This document shows, in pieces, positions 53,127 to 60,608 of a DNA stretch of 64,000 nucleotides. Each line of letters begins with the position of its first letter. The stretch's first letter is position 1. Below the pieces are notes generated by a model. That model saw only the letters and a program-made list of their open reading frames with translations, did no database searches and was not told the DNA's origin. This stretch comes from Actinospineispora acaciae DSM 45401 (GTDB lineage Bacteria > Actinomycetota > Actinomycetes > Mycobacteriales > Pseudonocardiaceae). The translations under genes and the position numbers were made by a program. Where the stretch lies: contig NZ_JIAI01000011.1 in NCBI RefSeq assembly GCF_000620785.1, positions 186,001 to 250,000 on the forward strand, read 5' to 3'.

Positions 53127-53398
53127 TTGCCCTCCGGCGTCGGCGGGACGCTGATGGTGGGCTTCGGCGTCCCGGCGATAAGCAAGCTGCGCGCCGCGTC
53201 GCGCAGCGGGTCTTCGCGGTGTCGTTCGCTCGCCCACGATCCGCCCTGTCGGACTCGTCGCGACACTCCCGCCGGTACAACACAACGCCCGGCGCGCGCG
53301 GCGGTTCTTCTCGTCATGGTCGGCGCCGTCCTGCCCCGGCTGGACGACGTCGGCGGGCCTCTTCGCCCTCCTCACGAACGGTTCAAGAAGGAGCTGAC

Positions 53399-53947
53399 AT
53401 GGCCGTCCTCGTCGCCGCGGTGATCGTCGTAGGGGTCGTCGGACTGCTCAACCTCGTGCTCACCGTCGGCGTGATCCGCAGGCTCCGCGAGCACAACGAC
53501 ATCCTCACCGACCAGGTCGCCGGCGCCAGCCCGCCCATCATGATCGACACGGGCACGGCGGCCGAGGAGTTCGTCGCCACCACGATCGACGGCACCCCCG
53601 TGACGCGGGACTCGCTCGCCGACACGACGCTTTTCGCGGCGATGTCCACCACCTGCACGACATGCCTGGACAAGCTGCCCACGTTCATCGACCGCGCCGC
53701 CGCCCATCCCGGCGGGCGCCAACGGGTGCTAGCCGTCGTCGTCGCGGGTCCCGACGACAGCAGCACCGCGCCCTTCCTCGAACGCCTGCCGGCCGTCGCG
53801 ATGGTCGTCATGGAACCGGCGGGCGGAGCGATCGGCACCGCGTTCGACATCCGGGGTTACCCCGCGTTCGCGCTGGTCGGCACGGGTGGCGTGGTGCACG
53901 CTCGCAGCCTCGACCCGGCGAAGCTGCCGCGACCGGCGACGGTGTGA
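53399..53947 (+). CDS. MauD/TlpA-like membrane-anchored thioredoxin protein, second copy
   Basis: The 182-residue protein has one membrane helix (VLVAAVIVVGVVGLLNLVLTVGVI), the same basic RRLREHN stretch as the first copy, and a thioredoxin domain with C86-x2-C89 (STTCTTCLDKL) and cis-Pro loop IRGYPAFALVG. It is the partner of peptide D by position. Clear AAGAAGGAGCTGAC ribosome site. Related to, but well diverged from, the copy at 43860. Confidence 0.85.
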   Translation: MAVLVAAVIVVGVVGLLNLVLTVGVIRRLREHNDILTDQVAGASPPIMIDTGTAAEEFVATTIDGTPVTRDSLADTTLFAAMSTTCTTCLDKLPTFIDRAAAHPGGRQRVLAVVVAGPDDSSTAPFLERLPAVAMVVMEPAGGAIGTAFDIRGYPAFALVGTGGVVHARSLDPAKLPRPATV

Positions 53948-54082
53948 ACCCACCCGGCGGTGCATTTCGCTCAGCGCTGCCGAGGGCACGATCGCATGGC
54001 GGGCGGCTCTGGTGCAGACGCCTGACTGGGTTCGTCCTGGTCAGGGGCATCGTTTGTGCTGGTCCAAGGTGCGAGCGAGGGG

Positions 54083-54126
54083 CGCCCTCGGCAGGATTCG
54101 AACCTGCGACACCCGCTTTAGGAGAG
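54083..54126 (-). other. 3' half of tRNA-Arg(CCT): attachment-site junction
   Basis: On the minus strand this 44-bp piece reads as the 3' half of tRNA-Arg(CCT): anticodon loop CTCCTAA, AGCGG, the variable loop, T-arm GCAGGTTCGAATCCTGC and acceptor strand CGAGGGC with G. The sequence then leaves tRNA homology, so the D-arm and 5' acceptor strand are missing and the gene cannot fold. A 3'-tRNA fragment like this is the classic att core left where a conjugative element has entered a tRNA gene. The intact tRNA should lie at the element's far end, to the right. Confidence 0.75.
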
Positions 54127-54464
54127 AAAGCCTCACACGCGCGCCGCCAAGCCTCTGACCAGCACAGATGGCCGCCCGGCGTGCCGCTCCGCGTGGACTC
54201 AGGCCCAAATGGGGCCACAACGCCCGGCTGGAGCGGGCACACCGGGACAACCACCGAGCGGCTGAACCAGCGAGGGGGGCATTTGAGCCGGCCGGACGCC
54301 ACGGCCGGTGCCTGGCCTACCTCCACCCCTCGGCGCGGTTCCGCCAAGCGCTCTACAGCCATCTCAGAGCGTCCTGAGCGCCTGCCTACGAGCCCAGCGC
54401 CTCGTGGCCGCGTTCTCGGCCCGTTCCGGCCCATCGAGTCTGGCTATCTGTCAGGCTTGCGGCC
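54127..54464. other. Non-coding start of the element
   Basis: No gene could be supported. Open frames crossing this stretch have no ribosome site and run through the tRNA fragment. Confidence 0.4.
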
Positions 54465-55010
54465 ATGTCGTTGTGGACGGAGTGGACCGCGGCGCGAGCC
54501 TGGGCGATGGCACTCACCTCGTGGCACAAGCGAATGCATCCCTCGCGGTGGCCCGAAGATCCCGCAGACCTGGAGCGGCAGAGAGGTCTGGTCGAGCTGG
54601 TGCTCGCCTACGCGATCCAAGCGGCCGGCAGGATCAACCGCCGCGAACCCCCGACCTCACCCTCATCCCGCGACTACGAGAGGGTCAGGCTGGTGCTGCT
54701 CCGCGCGCTGCTCACCCCCGACACGTTGCACGCGGTGATACTGCACCACGACACCACGTTGGGGCCGATCGGCGACCAGCCTGGCCACGACTTCCTCGGC
54801 CCGGTCCTGCGGATCAGCGAGCAACCCGAGCGATGGCGCGAGTTGGCCGACCGCGCGGCCGGCGTGATCGTCGACCACCACCGCGACAGCGCCACAGGCG
54901 ACCTTTTCGACCCGATGCTCGAAATCGGCGACCGCCATATCCCCATGATCGAGCTATACAAGGCCCGTGTAGTCGGCTCGTCGAGCAACGAGCGAGGCGA
55001 CGCCCGTTGA
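54465..55010 (+). CDS. Hypothetical protein, first gene of the element
   Basis: The 181-residue product is rich in Trp, Arg and His (LWTEWTAARAWAMALTSWHKR at the start) and mostly helical, with LVELVLAYAIQAAGRINRREPP and LVLLRALLTPDTLHAVILHHDTT. No signal peptide, membrane helix or known motif is recognised. No clear ribosome site; the ATG at 54465 is the first in the frame. Confidence 0.5.
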   Translation: MSLWTEWTAARAWAMALTSWHKRMHPSRWPEDPADLERQRGLVELVLAYAIQAAGRINRREPPTSPSSRDYERVRLVLLRALLTPDTLHAVILHHDTTLGPIGDQPGHDFLGPVLRISEQPERWRELADRAAGVIVDHHRDSATGDLFDPMLEIGDRHIPMIELYKARVVGSSSNERGDAR

Positions 55011-55229
55011 CGCACTGACCGGGACATCCGGGCCGGCGCGCGCCGTGCGTTGGCCCCCTCTGGCTAGTGCCACACGAGCCAGGTGCCAGGGGCCGGATGG
55101 GCTGATTCCGACCGCTCTGCCCTGGTTGCAGGCGAACCAGCACGCTGCGGCTGCCGCCCGCCTGCTCGAAAGTCGGTAGCGTCGGATGCCACAACGATGC
55201 AGCCACGCCCACTGGAAGGACCGACGCCG

Positions 55230-56114
55230 GTGAGCTTCACCGAAGCCACTGCGACAGCCGCCCTCGCCGCCGCATGCCGCGCGGTTGGTCTCGATACGGC
55301 TGACGCCTCACTAATCCGCATCGGCTCCAACGCGGTTTTCAGATTACGCGCGCCGGTAATCGTCCGAATTGCTCGGGACAGCGGCGCAATGGGCGAAGCG
55401 CGGCGACAGATCGCGGTTGCACGCTGGCTGGAGAACTTAGACTATCCGGCGACACGCGCTCTGCCAATCGACCAACCACTGAATATTGATGGACATGCGG
55501 CAACGTTCTGGGAATCAGCATCAGAGAAAGTGGAGTACGCACCGATCGGCGACGTAGCGAGCCTGATTTGCCGCCTTCACCGGCTCCCCGCCCCCACGAC
55601 GTTCACGTTGCCCACCTACCAGCCATTTAAGTCGCTTAATGAACGCCTCTCCGCGCTGACGGCGGGAGACCCGGAAGACACCGAGTTCCTCCGGACCCAC
55701 GCCGCCCGGCTCCGCGCAGAGTACGACAATCTGAAATTCAAATTGGCGGCCGGCCCGATCCACGGTGATGCCAATGTTGGGAATGTCATCCTTAGTCGAG
55801 AAGGGCGGCCGGTCCTGATCGATCTCGACAGCTTCGCCCATGGGCCGCGCGAGTGGGACCTAGTGCAAACTGCGCTGTTCTATGAACGATTTGGCTGGCA
55901 CACAGAGGAAGAGTACCGGACGTTCGCGGAGATCTACGGGTTCGACATCATGCAGTGGCCTGGCTACCCGGTGCTAGCTGGCTACAGAGAACTCTCGATG
56001 ACGCTGTGGTTGGCCGGCAAAGCCGAGCAGGATGTAGCGGCCGCCGCCGAGGTGCACAAGCGGGTCGAAGCGATCCGGACTAACGGCGACCGACGCGACT
56101 GGACTCCTTTCTAG
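55230..56114 (+). CDS. Aminoglycoside phosphotransferase (APH)-fold protein
   Basis: The 294-residue protein has the kinase-like APH fold: IVRIARDSG in the N-lobe, catalytic IHGDANVGNVIL (HGD-x4-N) and metal-binding LIDLDSFAHGPREWDL. Such proteins phosphorylate aminoglycosides, macrolides or metabolites; resistance cannot be claimed from sequence. The GTG at 55230 follows GGAAGGA; an earlier ATG at 55197 is possible. The codon use is less GC-rich than its neighbours. The 3' end overlaps the convergent HTH-TPR gene by 35 bp. Confidence 0.8.
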   Translation: MSFTEATATAALAAACRAVGLDTADASLIRIGSNAVFRLRAPVIVRIARDSGAMGEARRQIAVARWLENLDYPATRALPIDQPLNIDGHAATFWESASEKVEYAPIGDVASLICRLHRLPAPTTFTLPTYQPFKSLNERLSALTAGDPEDTEFLRTHAARLRAEYDNLKFKLAAGPIHGDANVGNVILSREGRPVLIDLDSFAHGPREWDLVQTALFYERFGWHTEEEYRTFAEIYGFDIMQWPGYPVLAGYRELSMTLWLAGKAEQDVAAAAEVHKRVEAIRTNGDRRDWTPF

Positions 56115-57486
56115 CATCGTCCGGCAACCAGAGGCGAGCCGATGACACCTGGTCGCGGAAGCTACGTACCGACGGCGTGAGCCCTACCATGTCGAGGCGT
56201 TCACGGAATTCAGTCACGTATGCAGCGCACCGCGCCGACTTGAGTCCTTCACCGATCTGTACGGCCTTGAGCGCAGTTTGGCAGGCCTGTTCAACCTCAC
56301 CCTGAGCTAGGTAGGAATCGGCCAGCACCATCGTCACGAAGAAGTCGCTGCGGACGTACTCACCGTTCGCGCCAAGCGCCTGCGAGGCGTACGTAGTGGC
56401 ATCGATGGCCCGACCCAGGTCCCGGTTGCAGTGCCCCAACTCGGCCGCCAGTTCAGCCTCATCAAAGTAGCCGAACCAATCCGCCGGGTCGTCGTCCGGC
56501 CTGCAATGCTCGAACTGCCGGACCGCCGCCGCCATGGCTTGGTCACACCCTGCTGCGTCACCAGCGCGAGCAAGCGCCCGGGCCTCCATCGCGTAGAAAT
56601 GCGCGGCCGATCGGGCCGAACCCACGGACGCAGTTCCCATCCGAGCAGCCCGAGCGAGATTGGCCGCTTCCCGGTGATTGCCGACGAAGTTGGCCTGATG
56701 GCTCATTGCGTCCAGTACCCCCGCCGCGAGCAATCGGTCTCCGGTTGCCTCGGCGAGCTTGAGAGCTTGGATGAAGTACCGCTGAGCGATGCCATGCAGC
56801 CCAGCGTCGTAGGACATCCACGCGGCGAGCAGGGTGGACTGCGCAGCCACCCTGAACAATTCCCGGCCAGTGTCCTCGGAGTACGTCCCGCGCAGTAGAA
56901 CTGCGAGGTGAGTACGCAAGAACTCGACCAACGCGCGGCGCGCGTGACCGCCGCCGTGCCGGCCGTCGAGTTGGTCGAACATGTGCGTAGTGCTCCGGAT
57001 GCCCTCGATATCCACGGCACCGACACGGGCGCCTCCCCTGCGACCGGCGGCGACCTTCTCCGTCGCATTGACCAGCCACGACAGCGACGCCTCATTCCAG
57101 GCGGCCACGTTCGCCGGCACCGCTAACAAGGCCTGGACGTTGTCAAGGTCGGCCTGCCACAGCCGGGTGACCACGCCGATGCTCGCACCGACGTTGCCCG
57201 GGTAGCTCAGCCCAAGATCGGCCGCCGTTCGCTCCGGCACGCCGAACCCACACTCATCGAGTCCAACTCGCCGGCCGAGACGCTCGCCAACGGCGGTGGC
57301 GATCGCACGTTGCACCCCGATCTCGCGGGGAACCATCCCGCCAAGCCACCGGCCGACGTAGGTGTGAGTGAGGGTGCGCCCCGCATGGGCACTCACCGCA
57401 CGAGCGATCGCCTTCCGGCCAGAACCGTCTGACCTCAGCAAACCCGCCTCACGGAAGAGGGCGGCCAGTCGCTCGTTGCCCGCCAT
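56080..57486 (-). CDS. HTH regulator with TPR-like repeats
   Basis: The 468-residue product has an N-terminal DNA-binding-like region (GRKAIARAVSAHAGRTLTHTYVGRWLGGMVP) and a long C-terminal array of TPR-like helices (LLAAGVLDAMSHQANFVGNHREAANLARAARMG, YLAQGEVEQACQTALKAVQIGEGLKSARC). This layout is common in actinomycete regulators that may sense peptides or respond to development. Target unknown. Confidence 0.75.
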   Translation of the reverse strand: MAGNERLAALFREAGLLRSDGSGRKAIARAVSAHAGRTLTHTYVGRWLGGMVPREIGVQRAIATAVGERLGRRVGLDECGFGVPERTAADLGLSYPGNVGASIGVVTRLWQADLDNVQALLAVPANVAAWNEASLSWLVNATEKVAAGRRGGARVGAVDIEGIRSTTHMFDQLDGRHGGGHARRALVEFLRTHLAVLLRGTYSEDTGRELFRVAAQSTLLAAWMSYDAGLHGIAQRYFIQALKLAEATGDRLLAAGVLDAMSHQANFVGNHREAANLARAARMGTASVGSARSAAHFYAMEARALARAGDAAGCDQAMAAAVRQFEHCRPDDDPADWFGYFDEAELAAELGHCNRDLGRAIDATTYASQALGANGEYVRSDFFVTMVLADSYLAQGEVEQACQTALKAVQIGEGLKSARCAAYVTEFRERLDMVGLTPSVRSFRDQVSSARLWLPDDARKESSRVGRR

Positions 57487-57616
57487 GACTCAGCCTGGGT
57501 GCGCCCAAGTGTGCATCTGTGCCCCCTTCTGTGCCCTGCCCAGCACGCCCGACCTCCGCGATGGTGAACCCATGACCGAAACCGAGCGGAGCGAGCGGGG
57601 AACCGGACTCCCGCCT

Positions 57617-58006
57617 CTAGTCCTCCCGAGTTCGACTGGCCACCTCAGCGAGACGCTCTTCCAGCCTCGCCAGGTCAGTACCAACTCGTTGGACGGTAGC
57701 GCGCAGGTCGGCAACTTCGTTCGAGATCGCCATAACTTCCCGCCCCACATCGACATCGTCGGACCGACCTCGGACCTGCGCGCCAGAGTTGGGACGGATA
57801 GTTACCAGACCGGCATCTCGCAGCGCTCGCACGGCTGCCAGCGCGGTGTTGACCGCGACGCCGTACTCAGCGGCCAGTTGCCGGTAGGGAGGCAAGGCGT
57901 CCCCGGCGGCGAACTCCCCCGCCTCGATCCGCGCTTGTAGCTGATCGGCGACCCGCCGGCTAGCAGGGCGCTTGTCCTCGTCCGCTCGGTCGTCATCCAT
58001 GCGCAT
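57617..58006 (-). CDS. GntR-family repressor of the transfer operon (KorSA-like)
   Basis: The 129-residue protein is a compact GntR regulator: winged helix VADQLQARIEAGEFAAGDALPPYRQLAAEYGVAVNTALAAVRALRDAGLVTIRPNSGAQV, then a coiled-coil tail. In pSAM2-like elements the GntR protein KorSA represses transfer and activation genes. It faces the transfer operon, and three to four copies of TGTCTTnnGACA in between are its likely operators. Confidence 0.85.
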   Translation of the reverse strand: MRMDDDRADEDKRPASRRVADQLQARIEAGEFAAGDALPPYRQLAAEYGVAVNTALAAVRALRDAGLVTIRPNSGAQVRGRSDDVDVGREVMAISNEVADLRATVQRVGTDLARLEERLAEVASRTRED

Positions 58007-58019
58007 CAGCGTACCGAGA

Positions 58020-58091
58020 TGTCTTGAGACAGGCCTTGACGTGTCTCAAGCGAGAATCTAGTGTCTTGCGACATCTGAATGTCTTAAGACA
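58020..58091. promoter_or_regulatory. Operator array TGTCTTnnGACA
   Basis: Copies are TGTCTTGAGACA (58020-58031), TGTCTTGCGACA (58062-58073) and the perfect palindrome TGTCTTAAGACA (58080-58091), plus a half site TGTCTCAAG (58042-58050). They cover the divergent promoters of the GntR gene and the transfer operon, so the repressor should shut both. Confidence 0.75.
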
Positions 58092-58124
58092 TAGAGATCA
58101 CCCGAACACACATGGAGGTTGTCA

Positions 58125-58370
58125 GTGGCTGGGAAGCCGAGCGAGCCCGGTGGGCATGTCCCGGACGGGCTGGACAGGGTGGCGATCGATGCGTTGATCG
58201 CCGAGGTGTTTGACGGGCTGGGTGACTGCCCGGGGCCGACGTCTGCGCTGTTGGACGGTTCGGCGGCGGAGCGTCGTCGGCGGCGGATGACGCGTCGGGC
58301 GTTGGCCGTCGTGGCGCGGTCGTTGCCGGCTGGTCGTCGGGTCGTCTCGGTTGAGGCGGGGGTGGCCTGA
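58125..58370 (+). CDS. Small protein, first gene of the transfer operon
   Basis: The 81-residue product begins MAGKPSEPGG and has a helical acidic middle (RVAIDALIAEVFDGLG) and a basic C-terminal half (AERRRRRMTRRALAVVARSL). No family recognised. The GTG at 58125 follows GGAGG. Its stop overlaps the next ATG (TGATGA). Confidence 0.6.
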   Translation: MAGKPSEPGGHVPDGLDRVAIDALIAEVFDGLGDCPGPTSALLDGSAAERRRRRMTRRALAVVARSLPAGRRVVSVEAGVA

Positions 58371-58900
58371 TGACGCTGGCGTATGACCCGCGCCGTGAAC
58401 GCGAACGGGCAGGTAAGGACTGGCGGGGCGCGGCGGTGACGTCGGCGCCCGGCTCGATGGTTGAGGTTGTCCAACGGCTCCATGAGGGGTTCGCCCGGGT
58501 TCGCGCGCAGGCCAGTGTGTGTGCATACCTGGTTGTGGTCCCGGAGGTGTCGGGCGGGTTCACCGGTGGGTTCACCGCGCTGCATGTCCCGACGGGCCTC
58601 GTGCTGAAGCCGGCCGCGTTGTTGGGCCTGACCCCGGATGAGGTCGACACGGCGATCTGCGCCGTGGCCGGTCTGGACTGGTCCCGGGCCGACCGGGACT
58701 TCTACAACGCCGAGGACTCCGAGCACCGCAGGGCGTGGCATGAGGCAGTGCTCGATGTGGTCCGGCCCGGTGGTTCCTCCGCCAAGACGTCCCACCGGGC
58801 CGGGTCTCCCAACCACCAGAACGACAGCAAGGAGAACCCGCCCATCGTAGGGCGTCTGGCCGGTGTCGGCGGGGATGGCTGGGCGGGGGGTGCCCGGTGA
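58370..58900 (+). CDS. Transfer-operon protein with a duplicated C-terminal tail
   Basis: The 176-residue product has no recognised domain. Its last part, GGSSAKTSHRAGSPNHQN followed by DSKE, is also found, with nearly the same DNA, at the end of the gene at 62000-62728 of this same operon. The rest (GLTPDEVDTAICAVAGLDWSRADRDFYNAEDSEHRRAWHEAVLDVV) is helical. Start ATG overlaps the previous stop. Confidence 0.6.
   Translation: MTLAYDPRRERERAGKDWRGAAVTSAPGSMVEVVQRLHEGFARVRAQASVCAYLVVVPEVSGGFTGGFTALHVPTGLVLKPAALLGLTPDEVDTAICAVAGLDWSRADRDFYNAEDSEHRRAWHEAVLDVVRPGGSSAKTSHRAGSPNHQNDSKENPPIVGRLAGVGGDGWAGGAR
58769..58834. repeat. 66-bp direct repeat, copy 1
   Basis: This segment matches 62651-62716 at 63 of 66 positions, in the same frame and orientation, at the 3' ends of two otherwise unrelated genes 3.9 kb apart. 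Confidence 0.9.
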
Positions 58901-59214
58901 GCAACGGCGTGGTTGTGCTGGTTGTCGCGGTGACGGCGTTGGCCGGCTGGGTGTTGTGGTGGGCGTTTCGGGCGGTGTGGTCCGAGCTGCGCCGCATGGC
59001 CGGTATCGCCCTGGCCGCTGTGGTGTCGGCGGCGTTGATTACCGCCGTGCAGTGGGCGGTGGTGTCGCGCATGAGCGACCCGATCGTGGTGGGTCTGGTG
59101 CTGGGGCTGCCGGCGCTGTTGGCCGGAGCCAGCGTCGGGCGGGTGCTGGAGTCCACCACCTGGATCCGCATCTCCGGCGGTGGCCGGCACGGTCGGCGGG
59201 GGGTGCGCCGATGA
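58897..59214 (+). CDS. Small membrane protein
   Basis: The 105-residue product has three hydrophobic helices (GVVVLVVAVTALAGWVLWWAF, IALAAVVSAALITAVQW, VVGLVLGLPALLAGASVG) and a basic tail (GRHGRRGVRR). GTG start overlaps the previous stop; stop overlaps the next ATG. Unknown function; possibly a spread (Spd)-type protein of conjugation. Confidence 0.65.
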   Translation: MSNGVVVLVVAVTALAGWVLWWAFRAVWSELRRMAGIALAAVVSAALITAVQWAVVSRMSDPIVVGLVLGLPALLAGASVGRVLESTTWIRISGGGRHGRRGVRR

Positions 59215-59669
59215 GCCCCCGCATCGTGATCGAAACCGAATTGCCGATCACGCTGGTTACCAGTGACGGGGACAGCGAGTACGACCTGGTGTGGCTGTCC
59301 TGGTCCGGCGCGGACCCGTGGGCGGTGACGCTGGAGATCCCGACTGAGACCGGCTCGGTGACGTGGCTGTTCGATCGGGAGCTGCTGTGGTCTGGGCTCA
59401 ACGCTCCGGCCGGTCGGGGGGACGTGCTGATCGCCCCGGCCACCGAAGTCACGGCCGTAACCGAGGCTGACGGTCTCGGGCTGGCTGACGAGGTTGTCGT
59501 GCGGATATGCAGCCCGGCTGGTTGCGCGCACCTGTTCTTCGACCGGGGCGAGTTGTGGGAGTTCCTGCAGGTGACCAAGCCCCATTTCTCGGCCGCCCGC
59601 GACCAGGCGCGCGCCGGGCTCGACGGCGAGATCGCCGACCTGATCGACCAGTACGGAGGTGTGCTGTGA
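59211..59669 (+). CDS. SsgA-like protein
   Basis: The 152-residue product matches the SsgA/SsgB family: ADPWAVTLEIPTETGSVTWLFDRELLWSGLNAPAGRGDVLIAPATEV aligns with the core of SsgB. These proteins guide cell division and spore septum placement in streptomycetes and relatives. Its place inside a conjugation operon suggests a link between transfer and hyphal septation. It overlaps both neighbours. Confidence 0.8.
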   Translation: MSPRIVIETELPITLVTSDGDSEYDLVWLSWSGADPWAVTLEIPTETGSVTWLFDRELLWSGLNAPAGRGDVLIAPATEVTAVTEADGLGLADEVVVRICSPAGCAHLFFDRGELWEFLQVTKPHFSAARDQARAGLDGEIADLIDQYGGVL

Positions 59670-60160
59670 ACACGGTCGTCACCAGTGTCCCGCTGGCACG
59701 GGCGGTGTGTTTCGCCGTGCTGCTGCCCACCCTGCTGGTCGCACACAACGTCGCCGACCACTGGGTCCAAACCCACGACCAGGCCGTCAGCAAGGGCCTG
59801 CCCGGCGGGACCGGGCGGCTGGCCTGCGCCCTGCACGTCACCGGCTACACGATCGTCACGACGCTGGCGGTCTGGCTGGTGTGGGGGCTGTTCGACCTGC
59901 CCCTGAACCCGGTCGGCGCGGTCGCCGGCCAGCTCGTCTCCGCCGTCACGCACTACTGGGCCGACCGGCGCACCACCCTGGCGTGGCTGGCCCGCAAAGC
60001 CGGCAAGGGCACGTTCTACCGCCTCGGCGCACCCCGCGACGGCCGCGACGACAACCCCTCGCTGGGGACCGGCGCCTATGCCCTGGACCAGTCCTGGCAC
60101 TGGGCGTGGCTGTTCGCCGCCGCGCTGATCACCGCGCTCACCGCAGGAGGTACGGCATGA
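59666..60160 (+). CDS. Membrane protein (DUF3307-like)
   Basis: The 164-residue protein has three or four hydrophobic helices, an N-terminal HNVADHWVQT and a central SAVTHYWADRRTTLAWLAR, reminiscent of DUF3307 proteins. Found in many actinomycete plasmids and elements; function unknown. GTG start overlapping the SsgA-like stop. Confidence 0.6.
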   Translation: MNTVVTSVPLARAVCFAVLLPTLLVAHNVADHWVQTHDQAVSKGLPGGTGRLACALHVTGYTIVTTLAVWLVWGLFDLPLNPVGAVAGQLVSAVTHYWADRRTTLAWLARKAGKGTFYRLGAPRDGRDDNPSLGTGAYALDQSWHWAWLFAAALITALTAGGTA

Positions 60161-60435
60161 CCGCGCGCTACCGCAAGCTGCGGATTCACCTGCTCGGTCT
60201 GCTGCACGTGTGCCTGGCCGCCGCGATCGCGCTGGCCGCGCCCGCGCTGCTCGGGCGCGCCGGGGGCGGCATCGCCGCCGTGGTCTACGTGGCCGCCGTC
60301 CCGATCGCCTACGTGCTCTACGTGCTCTACCGGCGCCGCCACGGCGCCCGCACCAACCACAACCCCGATCACAACCCTGATCACAACCCTGATCACAAGG
60401 CAGTCCAGAACCGCGAGGAGAACGACTCGAAATGA
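60157..60435 (+). CDS. Small membrane protein with NPDH repeats
   Basis: The 92-residue product has two hydrophobic helices (LGLLHVCLAAAIALAAPALLG and AAVVYVAAVPIAYVLYVLY) and a cytoplasmic tail with NPDH three times in a row, encoded by a 12-bp tandem repeat at 60361-60396. His- and Asp-rich, the tail may bind metal. It overlaps both neighbours. Confidence 0.65.
   Translation: MTARYRKLRIHLLGLLHVCLAAAIALAAPALLGRAGGGIAAVVYVAAVPIAYVLYVLYRRRHGARTNHNPDHNPDHNPDHKAVQNREENDSK
60361..60396. repeat. 12-bp tandem repeat (NPDH x3)
   Basis: AACCCTGATCAC is repeated twice exactly and once with a single change (AACCCCGATCAC), in frame, coding NPDH each time. Confidence 0.9.
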
Positions 60436-60608
60436 GCATCAAGGACTACATCAACGGGCTGCGTGAGGCCAACGCCGAGGTCAAGCGCGCCGACGCGCAC
60501 CTGATGAACGCCGGCAACCGCGAGGAGTTCGAGCAGCGCAACGCCGAGGCCGACGAGGCGGTCGAGCGCCGCCGTGACGCCATCGTCGGGCACCGGAGGA
60601 ACCGGTGA
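60432..60608 (+). CDS. Small charged helical protein (58 residues)
   Basis: The product (starting MSIKDYINGLREANAEV) is almost all charged helix, with NREEFEQRNAEADEAVERRR. The ATG overlaps the previous stop (ATGA) and its stop overlaps the next GTG, so it is clearly part of the operon. Function unknown. Confidence 0.65.
   Translation: MSIKDYINGLREANAEVKRADAHLMNAGNREEFEQRNAEADEAVERRRDAIVGHRRNR

Noticed and set aside
54083..54165. Complete tRNA gene
   Set aside because: Only the 3' half of tRNA-Arg(CCT) is present; no D-arm or 5' acceptor strand can be paired.
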